Shown: one piece after another, positions 56,560 to 64,000 of the stretch
How positions within the stretch are numbered: position 1 is the stretch's first letter
Layout of the letters: every line of letters starts with the position of its first letter
NCBI RefSeq assembly: GCF_028737215.1
Contig: NZ_JAQZAM010000026.1
Coordinates: 1 to 64,000 of the forward strand
Source: Actinomycetospora chibensis
GTDB taxonomy: Bacteria; Actinomycetota; Actinomycetes; Mycobacteriales; Pseudonocardiaceae
DNA: 64,000 nucleotides
Direction: 5' to 3'
Made by a program: the position numbers and the translations under genes
The notes under the pieces: model-generated
The model's input: only the letters and a program-made list of their open reading frames with translations
What the model was told of the DNA's origin: nothing
Database searches by the model: none

Positions 56560-58983
56560 TCAGCGCCGCGGGTCCTCCGGCCACGCGTGCTTGGGGTAGC
56601 GGCCCCGCAGCTCCGCGCGCACCTGCGGGTAGCCGGAGTCCCAGAACGACGCGAGGTCGGCGGTCACCGCCGCCGGACGTCCCGCGGGCGAGAGCAGGTG
56701 GACGACGACCGGGACCCCCGCCAGGACGGGCGCCCGCTCCCACCCGAACGCCTGCTGGACCTTGAGCGCCACGACGGGGGCCGCGGGGTCGGTGTAGTCG
56801 ACGCGCACGCTGCGTCCGGACGGCGTCGTGACCGTCGTCGGCGCGAGCTCGTCGAGCCTGCCGGCCTCCGACCACGGCACGAGGTGGCGCAGCGCGGACG
56901 AGACCTTCACCCGCGCGAAGTCACCCCGGCGGCGCACCCGCGTGAGGTCGAGCCACTCGTCGAGACGGGACAGCAGGGCCTCGTCGTCGACGGCCGGCCA
57001 CGGGTCGCCCCGCGCCGCGTGCAGGAACGCCAGCCGGGCCCGCAGCGCCGTCGCCGCGTCGTCCCAGCGCAGCAGCCCGAGCCCCTCGGCGGCCAGACCG
57101 TCGCGTATCGCGGCGGCGACCGCCGCCGGGTCGGGGTGGGCCAGGGGCCGGCGGGCCAGCACGATCGCGCCGAGGCGCTCGCGGCGCTCCGCCACGACGT
57201 CGCCGCCCTCCCAGGCCACCACGGCGTCGTCGTGCCACCAGCCCGCGGCGGCCTCCCGGGCGAGCTCCTCGTCGACGGGCACGGCGAGCCGCACCCGCGC
57301 CACCCGGTCGCCGGGACCGCGCACGGCGTCGGCCACGGCGATCCACGGGCTGCCCCGCAGCCGTGAAGCCGCGGCGAGCTCGACCCCGGTGCCCCCCGTC
57401 GTCAGGTACTCGCGGGCGTCGGCGCCGCGGGCCCGGGCGAGCCGGTCGGGGTAGGCGAGGGCGACGACCGAGGCCGCTCCCTGCGATGACGTCGCACCGC
57501 TGCGACGACGGGGGCCGCTGCCCTGCCGGAGCCGCCGGACCTCCGCCCGCCACCGCGGATCGTTCGTGGCCCGGGCGGTGCGCAGGAGCTCCTCGAGGTC
57601 GTCCGAGTCGCCCTGCACGTCGGCGGCGAGCAGCGCGACCACCTCGGTCGCGGTGTCCGCCCCGGTGGCCTCCGCGCCGTCGAGCAGCGCGCGACCGAGC
57701 CGGGGGTGCACGCCGGCCGTCGCGACCGACCGCCCCCGTTCGGAGATGCGACCGGCCTCGTCGACGAGCCCCAGCCCGCGCAGCACCTCCTGCGCGGCGT
57801 CGAACGCCACGGCAGGCGGCGGGTCGAGCAGGGCCAGCCCCGAGGGGTCCGGCGTGCCCCACCGCGCGAGCTGCAGCGCGAAGCCGGCCAGGTCGGCGTG
57901 CGCCACCTCCGGGGCGTCGTCGCGGTCGCGGTGCGCGTGCTCCGCCTCCGACCAGCAGCGGAACACCGTCCCCGCGGCCTCCCGGCCGGCGCGCCCGGCG
58001 CGCTGCGTCGCCGAGGCCTGCGAGGCGAGCACCGTGACCAGCGCGTCGAGGCCGCGCGCGTGGTCGGTCCACGGCCGCCGCGAGAGCCCGGCGTCGACGA
58101 CCACACGCACGCCCGGCACCGTCAGGCTCGTCTCGGCGATCGACGTCGCCAGCACGACGCAGCGTCCTCGGGACGAGCCGCCCAGCACGGCGTCCTGGTG
58201 CACCGCGTCCTGCCCGCCGTGCAGCGTGAGGACCTCGGCGTCCACGGGGCCCAGGCGGCGGGCGACGTCGTCGATCTCGCGACGCCCGGGCAGGAACACG
58301 AGCACGTCGCCGGTGGCCTGGACCAACCCGCGCCGCACCACGGCGGCCACGTGGTCGAGGAACGCCGGCTCCACCCGCATCCCGCGGGGCGGCGGGACGG
58401 GACGCGGGGGCGGGCTCCAGACGACGTCGACGGGGTGCATCGGGTCGGGGGCGGTGACGACGGGTCCGTCGAGGGCGACCGCCAGGTCGTCGGCGGCCGC
58501 CGTGGCGGACGTCGCGAGCAGGCGCAGGTCCGGGCGCAGCGCGGCGCGCGCGTCGACGCCGAAGGCCAGCGCGAGGTCGGTGTCGAGGTGGCGCTCGTGG
58601 CACTCGTCGAGGACGACGGCGTCGACCCCCGTGAGCTCCGGGTCGCGCTGCAGCCGGGCCACGAGCAGCCCCGTCGTGACGACCTCCACCCGCGTCTCGG
58701 GGCCGGTGCGCCGCTCGCCGCGGATCGCGTAGCCGACCCGCCCGCCCACCGTCTCGCCGAGCAGCCACGCCATCCGCTGGGCCGCCGCGCGGACGGCGAC
58801 GCGGCGCGGCTCGGCGACGAGGACCCGCCCGCGGACGGACCCGGCCAGCGCGAGCGGGACCAGCGTCGTCTTGCCGGTGCCGGGCGGAGCGACGAGGACG
58901 GCGGCCCCCCGCGCGCTCAGCGCGGCCTCGAGCTCCGGGAGCGCCGCGCGCACCGGCAGGTCGAGGTCGACCTCGTCGATCAC
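56560..58983 (-). CDS. hrpB: ATP-dependent RNA helicase HrpB
   Basis: An 807-residue DEAH-box-related helicase of the HrpB type. Walker A PPGTGKTT (33-40), DECHERHLDTDLAL, SATAAADDL, GRREIDDVARRL, LATSIAETSLTVPGV and QRAGRAGR. It ends in the HrpB C-terminal domain (about 700-807). Role in bacteria is poorly defined (RNA processing). The long minus-strand frame continues upstream without homology; GTG 58983 fits. Divergent from the permease-like gene. Confidence 0.95.
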   Translation of the reverse strand: MIDEVDLDLPVRAALPELEAALSARGAAVLVAPPGTGKTTLVPLALAGSVRGRVLVAEPRRVAVRAAAQRMAWLLGETVGGRVGYAIRGERRTGPETRVEVVTTGLLVARLQRDPELTGVDAVVLDECHERHLDTDLALAFGVDARAALRPDLRLLATSATAAADDLAVALDGPVVTAPDPMHPVDVVWSPPPRPVPPPRGMRVEPAFLDHVAAVVRRGLVQATGDVLVFLPGRREIDDVARRLGPVDAEVLTLHGGQDAVHQDAVLGGSSRGRCVVLATSIAETSLTVPGVRVVVDAGLSRRPWTDHARGLDALVTVLASQASATQRAGRAGREAAGTVFRCWSEAEHAHRDRDDAPEVAHADLAGFALQLARWGTPDPSGLALLDPPPAVAFDAAQEVLRGLGLVDEAGRISERGRSVATAGVHPRLGRALLDGAEATGADTATEVVALLAADVQGDSDDLEELLRTARATNDPRWRAEVRRLRQGSGPRRRSGATSSQGAASVVALAYPDRLARARGADAREYLTTGGTGVELAAASRLRGSPWIAVADAVRGPGDRVARVRLAVPVDEELAREAAAGWWHDDAVVAWEGGDVVAERRERLGAIVLARRPLAHPDPAAVAAAIRDGLAAEGLGLLRWDDAATALRARLAFLHAARGDPWPAVDDEALLSRLDEWLDLTRVRRRGDFARVKVSSALRHLVPWSEAGRLDELAPTTVTTPSGRSVRVDYTDPAAPVVALKVQQAFGWERAPVLAGVPVVVHLLSPAGRPAAVTADLASFWDSGYPQVRAELRGRYPKHAWPEDPRR

Positions 58984-59120
58984 ACCTGCCGGTCTACCAG
59001 TCCTGCGGCCCGACTCATCCGAGGCGGGTGATGCGGGCACCGGCCGGCACCGCTTGTCTCGGCGCCGAGGGCGGACCCGCGAGGCCTCCGCCACGATTCG
59101 TCGTCGCCCGAGGAGTCGCG

Positions 59121-60416
59121 ATGTCCGCCGTGGAGGACCTGACGGAGCTCGTCGAGCGCGCGGGCGCCGCCGAACGGGCCGCGCTCGCGTCGAGGTGGAA
59201 GGAACGCGAGGACGTCGACGCTCTCCGACGTCGCGTGGAGAGCGCCATCACCGAGCAGCACCAGCTGGAGAAGCTCTCCTCCGGCCCCGTGCTGAGCGAA
59301 CGGCGGGCCCGTCTCCGGGACGCCTTCCTCGACGAAGGACTCCGCAGCGAGCCCTCTGCGACGGTGACCCACGCCGACGCCGCGCGCGCCGAGTCGGAGG
59401 CTGCCGGCGCCGTGACCGTGGCGCGGCTGGCGTTGCTCGAGGCGCACCTCGCGGTGCTCGACGCGCGGCTCGCCCGCATCGACGCCGGCGAGGGCGAGCC
59501 GGGGGCCGAGACGATCGACGGCCACACCCCCCTGCAGGGGCGCAACGCTGTCGCCCGGCACGGGCCCGCGCTGGCGAACGGTGTGCGCGGCGAGATCGTG
59601 TACATGCTCGCCCGCAAGCCGCGCTCGATCGTCAAGAGCCTCGCGATCGGCCTCGCGCTGGGCCTGCTCTACCTCGGCGTCATCCGGGTGTTCCAGTGGG
59701 ACAGGGCCCAGGCGTGGCTCCCCTACCTCGGGCTGTGGGCGATCTCGGTCGTCATGGGCGGCGCGGTCTGCCTCAACGCCATGAGCTTCGACGCGATGCG
59801 TGTCCGGGCCGCTCTCGACAGCGGCGCGCGGCTGTGGCACCTCCTGGTGGTCAAGAACCTCGCCCTGATCTGCCTGGTCGCCCCTGTCGGCTTCCTGCTC
59901 AGCGGCCTCCTCGCCTGGCGGGCCGGCAACCTCGACGCGTTCTTCAAGGCCTGCGCCCTGATGATCTCGTTCATCGTGCTGTGGCTGGGGGTCGGCAACG
60001 TTCTGTCCGTCGTGGTGCCTATCCGGGACGAGCCGATCCTGCGCCGCCGCAAGGATGGCACCCTCAAACAGTTCGCGATCGTCTTCGCCGTGTCCTACGC
60101 GATCGGCTACGCGGTGAACATCATGCTGCTCTGGCGGGTGTTCGCGGCCCAGGAATGGGCGGCGCGCCTGGGGAGCGCCGTCCTCCCCGCGATCTTCGTC
60201 ATCCTCAGCAGCGTCACGATGTGGATCCTGCTGACCATCGTCGCGGTCGCGCTGTCCCAGCAGCCGAGGATTCGTCGGGGCCTGATGAAAGAGCTCACCG
60301 ACTTCCAGGCGAACACCGAGGCACAGGCGCCGGCGCCGGAGAAGGACCCGGCCGGCCCGGGCGACGGGGCCCAGGGGCCGACCACGGAGGAGGCATCCCC
60401 GCAGTACTCCCGGTAG
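59121..60416 (+). CDS. ABC-2-like membrane permease with coiled-coil N-terminus
   Basis: A 431-residue protein. The N-terminal 130 residues are charged and helical (RRVESAITEQHQLEKL), and about six membrane helices follow. LNAMSFDAMRVRAALDSGAR, then LWHLLVVKNLAL, resembles ABC-2 type permease subunits, but no ATPase gene is adjacent. It ends in a Pro/Ala tail. ATG 59121 follows AGGAG. Substrate unknown. Confidence 0.8.
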   Translation: MSAVEDLTELVERAGAAERAALASRWKEREDVDALRRRVESAITEQHQLEKLSSGPVLSERRARLRDAFLDEGLRSEPSATVTHADAARAESEAAGAVTVARLALLEAHLAVLDARLARIDAGEGEPGAETIDGHTPLQGRNAVARHGPALANGVRGEIVYMLARKPRSIVKSLAIGLALGLLYLGVIRVFQWDRAQAWLPYLGLWAISVVMGGAVCLNAMSFDAMRVRAALDSGARLWHLLVVKNLALICLVAPVGFLLSGLLAWRAGNLDAFFKACALMISFIVLWLGVGNVLSVVVPIRDEPILRRRKDGTLKQFAIVFAVSYAIGYAVNIMLLWRVFAAQEWAARLGSAVLPAIFVILSSVTMWILLTIVAVALSQQPRIRRGLMKELTDFQANTEAQAPAPEKDPAGPGDGAQGPTTEEASPQYSR

Positions 60417-60507
60417 CTGGGCGTGACCACACCCGACGTCGGGTATACCCGCCTGGCGTCCCTGGACCCGAGTCGCGTGCCGTGTCGCCCGTGATCCAGG
60501 AGCCGCC

Positions 60508-61620
60508 TTGAGAGCCCGAGCAGCCCTTGCTCCCTCCCCCCGCCGTGATGACGCACCGGCCACCCCGGCCGACGCTCCCCTGCCGCCGACGTCGATGCCC
60601 GCGCGCCGGACGGAGTTCGCCGAGCTGACCCGCACCTTGCGCGGTGCCGGGTTGCTCGACCGCCGTCTCGGCTTCTACGCCGTGGTGATCGCGGCCACCG
60701 CGGCCGTGTTCGTCGCCGCCGTGATCGCGTTCGTCCTGATCGGTGACTCGTGGTGGGCCGTCGCCCTGGCGCCGGTGTTCGCGGTGGTGTTCACCCACTG
60801 CGGGTTCATCGGCCACGACGCCGGACACCGCCAGATCTTCACGAGCACCCGGGCCAACGACGCCCTCGGCTACCTGGCCGGGAACCTCGCGATCGGGCTC
60901 GGCTACAGCAACTGGGTGCTCAAGCACAACGCCCACCACGCCAACCCCAACCACGACGAGCGCGACCCCGACGTCCAGATCCCCGTGATCGCCTTCAGCC
61001 CCGACCAGGCGGTGGGCCGCCGCGGACCGGCCGGGTTCATCACCCGGCACCAGGCGGCACTGTTCTTCCCGCTCCTGCTGCTCGAGGCGTGGAGCATGCA
61101 CGTGACCAGCGTCGCCGCCGTCGTGAGGCGCACGGTCGACGCCCCTCGGCTGGAAGCCGTGCTGCTCCTCGCCCACGCCACGCTCTACCTCGGGACGGTC
61201 TTCTGGGTGCTGTCGCCGGGCCCGGCGGTGGTGTTCGTCGTCGTGCAGCAGGGCCTGTTCGGGCTGTACCTGGGGGCGTCGTTCGCGCCCAACCACAAGG
61301 GCATGCCGATGGTGTCGGCCGCCGATCAGCTCGACCCGATCCGCAAGCAGGTGCTGACCTCCCGCAACATCCGCGGCAGCACCCTGGTCGACCACGGTCT
61401 GGGCGCGCTGAACTACCAGATCGAGCACCACCTCTTCCCCCGGATGCCGCGGCCGAACCTGCGGCGCGCGCAACCACTGGTCGCGGCGTTCTGCGCCCGC
61501 CAGGACATCGCCTACACCCAGACCGGGTTCCTGGACTCCTACGCCCAGACCCTGCGCCACCTCCACACTGCCAGCGCGCCCCTGCGCGCGGCACGCGTGG
61601 CCATGACGGCCTCGGCCTGA
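60508..61620 (+). CDS. Membrane fatty acid desaturase
   Basis: A 370-residue integral-membrane desaturase with all three histidine boxes: HDAGH (103-107), HNAHH (140-144) and QIEHH (about 308-312), plus NHDERDPDVQ. These bind the di-iron centre that introduces double bonds into acyl-CoA or lipid-bound acyl chains. Start TTG 60508 lies 6 bases after AGGAG; the first strong alternative in-frame ATG (60595) would delete 29 unconserved residues. Adjacent to the permease, about 90 bases. Confidence 0.92.
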   Translation: MRARAALAPSPRRDDAPATPADAPLPPTSMPARRTEFAELTRTLRGAGLLDRRLGFYAVVIAATAAVFVAAVIAFVLIGDSWWAVALAPVFAVVFTHCGFIGHDAGHRQIFTSTRANDALGYLAGNLAIGLGYSNWVLKHNAHHANPNHDERDPDVQIPVIAFSPDQAVGRRGPAGFITRHQAALFFPLLLLEAWSMHVTSVAAVVRRTVDAPRLEAVLLLAHATLYLGTVFWVLSPGPAVVFVVVQQGLFGLYLGASFAPNHKGMPMVSAADQLDPIRKQVLTSRNIRGSTLVDHGLGALNYQIEHHLFPRMPRPNLRRAQPLVAAFCARQDIAYTQTGFLDSYAQTLRHLHTASAPLRAARVAMTASA

Positions 61621-61757
61621 ACCCCGCCCGGCCGACGCTCGTCACCGCCGCCGTCGGCGTACCCCGGCCGGGCGCTGGGCATCCTCACCCGTCGCCCTGG
61701 ACCTCGGCGTGCGATCCCCGACCCGGAACAGCCGGGTCGTCACCGGCGGCGGCGCTC

Positions 61758-62066
61758 ATGGCGAGCCTGCCCGAGGTGCCGCCACGCGCCTCCCCGTGGC
61801 CGATCCGGCGTCCCGCCGGAGCGCCGCCCTCCCGCCGACCTCCAGGCGGAGGTCGAGCAGGTCTCACCGACCGGGCGTTCCGGGCCGCGGTCGTGGCGCG
61901 GTGCTGGGCCTCGTCGAGGGAGTGGCGGGCCTGCCATGCCAGGGACTCCGCCACCGACGACCACGGCAACCTGACGCCGGAGGCCCGCGCGATCGCGGTC
62001 AAGGTCGCCGCCTCGGTGACCGCCGTGCTCGTCCTGCGGACCGCCTGGAAGAAGGTGCGGCGATGA
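61758..62066 (+). CDS. Short protein with DUF3618-like C-terminus
   Basis: A 102-residue frame. Only the end is family-like: DDHGNLTPEARAIAVKVAAS, then VTAVLVLRTAWKKVRR, matching the membrane helix of DUF3618 proteins. The usual N-terminal repeats are missing or replaced by Arg/Pro-rich sequence, so it may be truncated or degenerate. The stop overlaps the ATG of the DUF4235 gene (ATGA), which supports that this end is translated. Confidence 0.5.
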   Translation: MASLPEVPPRASPWPIRRPAGAPPSRRPPGGGRAGLTDRAFRAAVVARCWASSREWRACHARDSATDDHGNLTPEARAIAVKVAASVTAVLVLRTAWKKVRR

Positions 62067-62368
62067 GCCGGTCGGACGCCGTGCGGACCAGTACGAGCGC
62101 GAAGGTCCTCTACCGGCCGGTCGGGATCGTGAGCTCGATCCTCGGTGGGCTCGTCGCGAACCTGGTCTTCAAGAAGGTATGGCGACGGGCGGCCCCGAGC
62201 CAGGCGCCGTCGGCCCCTCCGAACGCCCTGGACACCGGGACCGGTCTGGCGACCGTCCTGCTCGCCGCCGGCCTGCAGGGAGCGATCTTCGCCGTCGTGA
62301 AGGTGCTCATCGACCGTGGCGGCGCCACCGCGTTCCAGAAGTGGAGCGGCGAGTGGCCGGGGGACTGA
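62063..62368 (+). CDS. DUF4235 membrane protein
   Basis: A 101-residue protein with the DUF4235 pattern: KVLYRPVGIVSSILGGLVAN, then LVFKKVWRRAA and LQGAIFAVVKVLIDRGGATAFQ. Two membrane helices; function unknown. Commonly next to DUF3618 genes, as here, with a 4-base coupled overlap. Confidence 0.9.
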   Translation: MSRSDAVRTSTSAKVLYRPVGIVSSILGGLVANLVFKKVWRRAAPSQAPSAPPNALDTGTGLATVLLAAGLQGAIFAVVKVLIDRGGATAFQKWSGEWPGD

Positions 62369-62398
62369 CCCCGGCCGGGCCCGTCTCCTAGCGGTCCC

Positions 62399-62560
62399 CG
62401 ACCCGCGCGATGGGCGCCTGGCCGCGACGGTCGCGCCCGTCCGGGCTCTCGGAGACCAGTAGCGGCAGGACCAGCGCAGCCGGGCTGCCAGGACCGGGTC
62501 CTCGTGGCCGATGAGGGCGGCGGTGGCGTCGAGCGCACGCTGCTCGTGGTCGTCGAGCAC
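62399..62560 (-). pseudogene. DUF3040-like fragment
   Basis: From an ATG at 62560 the frame reads MLDDHEQRALDATAALIGHE, then DPVLAARLRW, matching the N-terminus of DUF3040 proteins. Similarity then stops, and the membrane helix expected next is absent. In another frame a tidy end (SESPDGRDRRGQAPIARVGDR, split) runs to TAG at 62390. A truncated or frameshifted remnant is likely. Confidence 0.45.
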
Positions 62561-62579
62561 GGTCTCCCCTCAGTCCTGG

Positions 62580-63502
62580 ACGTCGCGCGGACGGCCGGCG
62601 TCGGGTCGTCCGGCGAGCTCGTGGGGTCGACCTCCAAGGGGTCGCCGCCCCGCCCTCGCGGGCGCCGCCGACCTGCTCGTCGGCCGGGTCGGGCCGGAAC
62701 CACCCACCCCGCAGGGGCTCGCCGGCGACACCGAGATGGTTCGCCTTCCGCGGCACGGGTGCCTCCTGGTTCGGCAGCCGTCGGGGATGACCCGCGGCGT
62801 CGACACCGGCGAGCGGCTGCTGCACTTCGACGAACTCCCCGTGCGGGAGCCGCTTGATGTGCAGGTGTAGAGCACCATCGCGACCATGCCGGTGGCGGTG
62901 CGCGCCGGGGCGTCCCGCGGCCGTTGGAGCAGGTTGTGGTGTGCCGTGTCCTTCGTGAGGAACCGTTCGATCACGGGTAGGCACCGAGCAGGACGGTGAG
63001 TAGTCCGGACCCCGATCACGGCCGGGAAGAAGATCGCCGGCACCGTGTACCCGAGGATGTAGAGCTCCCAGGGCGGCCACATGCGCACACCCAGGGCCCA
63101 GTTCGACTCGCGGGGTCGCCGGAACGGACCAGTGAAGAAGGTGCGCATCATGTGGGCGATCATCGAGGCGACGAGGAGCAGGGCGGCCCAGTGGTGCACC
63201 TGCCGGATGAACAGGCCGCCCCGGACCTCCATCGAGATGTTCATCGTCGACTCCTAGGCCCGCGACACGGCCACTCCCCGGAGCGGGGTGTAGACGCCGT
63301 CGTAGACGACCTCGGCCATCGACGGGTCGTAGAAGATCGCTAGCCATGTACCGGTCAGCAGGAGGACGGCGAACGAGTACATGTTGATCTCGCCGAGCAG
63401 GAACGACCAGTGGGTGGGGAACACCTTGTTGATCTGCCGGCGCAGGGGACCCGCCGGCGTCCACGACGAGTGGTCGGGACGCCACCCGGCCGAAGGCGTC
63501 AT
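62580..63502 (-). pseudogene. Decayed cytochrome b (QcrB) of the cytochrome bc complex
   Basis: Blocks of actinobacterial QcrB appear in order on the minus strand: [38 protein letters not shown], an in-frame TAG at 63256-63254 where Tyr is expected, then MEVRGGLFIRQVHHWAALLL and FFTGPFRRPRESNW. A large deletion joins this to MWPPWELYILGYTVPAIF. Frameshifts separate VIERFLTKDTAHHNLLQRPR and IKRLPHGEFVEVQQPLAGVD. About 300 of 550 residues remain, most heme ligands are lost and no function is possible. Confidence 0.85.
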
Positions 63503-63673
63503 CCACGCGGGGCCTTCCGGACGTCGTCGGTCGAGTCCCGGGGCCGGCCGTGCGAGCGACGCTCCTCGAGGGCGGCCGATCACGCCGTGGGAGGCCCTAC
63601 CGGGTCGCCCTCGGGAACAACCGGCGACGTGACGGGGCCCGTGCGGCCCCGTCACGCCCCCTGCCGTCGAACG

Positions 63674-64000
63674 TCAGGACCGGCTTCCCCGCACCAGGTT
63701 CGCGACGACCGATCCGCCGGCCCGGAGCACCGAGGTCGTGATCTGCACCGGCAGGAACGCCGCGGTGGTGACGATGCCGACGCCGGACCGCCGCGACCGC
63801 TCGGGCGCAACCGGCCGCTGCGACGGGGAACGCTCCCCCGTGTGCCGGTCCTGCACGTGGCGCTCGTCGTCGATGTCCGAGTCCTCGACGCCGGAGTCCT
63901 CGACGCCGGAGTCCTCGACGGTCGACCGCTGTACGCCGTCCTGCGCGATGCCCTGCTGGCCCTCCGGCCCGGGGGCGCCCTGCGCGCCCGGAGCACCCTG
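63674..64000 (-). CDS. Collagen-like-repeat protein with hydrophobic C-terminus (5' end outside window)
   Basis: A frame open from the window edge to a TGA at 63674, 108 residues visible. It begins with Gly-x-y triplets (GAPGAQGAPGPEGQQG), then an acidic repeat (VEDSG three times), a basic linker and a hydrophobic segment (GVGIVTTAAFLPVQITTSVL). Collagen-like stretches in bacteria usually mark surface or trimeric proteins. No family is recognised; the N-terminus is missing, so membrane or secretion signals cannot be judged. Confidence 0.6.
   Translation of the reverse strand, partial: QGAPGAQGAPGPEGQQGIAQDGVQRSTVEDSGVEDSGVEDSDIDDERHVQDRHTGERSPSQRPVAPERSRRSGVGIVTTAAFLPVQITTSVLRAGGSVVANLVRGSRS
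63879..63920. repeat. 15-base tandem repeat in the terminal gene
   Basis: GAGTCCTCGACGCCG at 63879-63893 and 63894-63908, with a partial third copy to 63920. It encodes the Val-Glu-Asp-Ser-Gly repeats of the minus-strand protein. Confidence 0.85.

Noticed and set aside
63879-63920. Possible CRISPR-like repeats
   Set aside because: Copies are directly adjacent with no spacers and encode a peptide repeat.

Overview
The window is very GC-rich, densely packed actinobacterial chromosome. GTG starts are frequent, some genes look leaderless, and regulators of the TetR, LuxR, AraC, PucR and ANTAR classes sit among cytochrome P450, WS/DGAT wax-ester synthase, DUF5997 and DUF2277 genes. This mix points to the Pseudonocardiales (Pseudonocardia or Actinomycetospora-like); the genus is an inference. 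I saw no rRNA, tRNA, insertion sequence or CRISPR array.

Layout. 1-3.7 kb: 5'-truncated remnants of a head-to-head marR/tspO pair, a TetR regulator with a membrane protein, and a TerC-family membrane protein behind a yybP-ykoY-type manganese riboswitch. 3.8-9.8 kb: lipid and acetate metabolism (WS/DGAT acyltransferase, acyl-CoA synthetase, malate synthase G). 9.8-12.5 kb: a large LuxR/ATPase regulator whose start codon lies inside a perfect palindrome. 12.6-22.8 kb: a ten-gene minus-strand stress operon whose first nine genes are almost gapless: general-stress membrane protein, dnaK, grpE, dnaJ, cbpM-like, clpB, thioredoxin, UBP-type zinc finger, cNMP-binding/thioredoxin-reductase fusion, then dps. 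Around it lie a DUF1931 histone-fold gene, a STAS gene, hsp20, an unknown membrane protein, a frameshifted GAF-ANTAR regulator, a PucR-type regulator and a GlsB-type membrane protein. I read 12.6-30.6 kb as a stress-survival and proteostasis island.

30.8-38.1 kb: DUF5997 and a LysR-type ligand-binding protein (leaderless, divergent), a cupin, an L,D-transpeptidase lipoprotein, a membrane diguanylate cyclase, a frameshifted gamma-butyrobetaine-dioxygenase-like gene and two small coupled genes. 38.1-42.5 kb: two TetR genes, each next to a strong inverted repeat, flanking an Asp-nucleophile alpha/beta hydrolase, an NmrA-like protein and a P450. 42.6-46.4 kb: xylose isomerase (with a 12-base homopolymer in a conserved motif), ATP-dependent DNA ligase, SRPBCC protein, AraC regulator. 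46.9-51.1 kb: a minus-strand run of hydrolase, DHA2 exporter, RibD/DHFR-like reductase and FAD monooxygenase, possibly small-molecule modification and export. 51.5-62.4 kb: small conserved genes (PASTA, DUF2277), SEC-C protein, SPFH protein, acyl-CoA synthetase, HrpB helicase, ABC-2-like permease, fatty acid desaturase, DUF3618-like/DUF4235 pair. 62.4-64 kb: a heavily decayed cytochrome b (qcrB) pseudogene and a gene with collagen-like repeats running off the right edge.

Decay is a theme: seven or more gene relics or frameshifted genes are scattered through the window (marR/tspO, alcohol dehydrogenase, GDE_N, carboxymuconolactone decarboxylase, methyltransferase, qcrB, plus the GAF-ANTAR and dioxygenase frameshifts). 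Some of the frameshifts could be sequencing errors.
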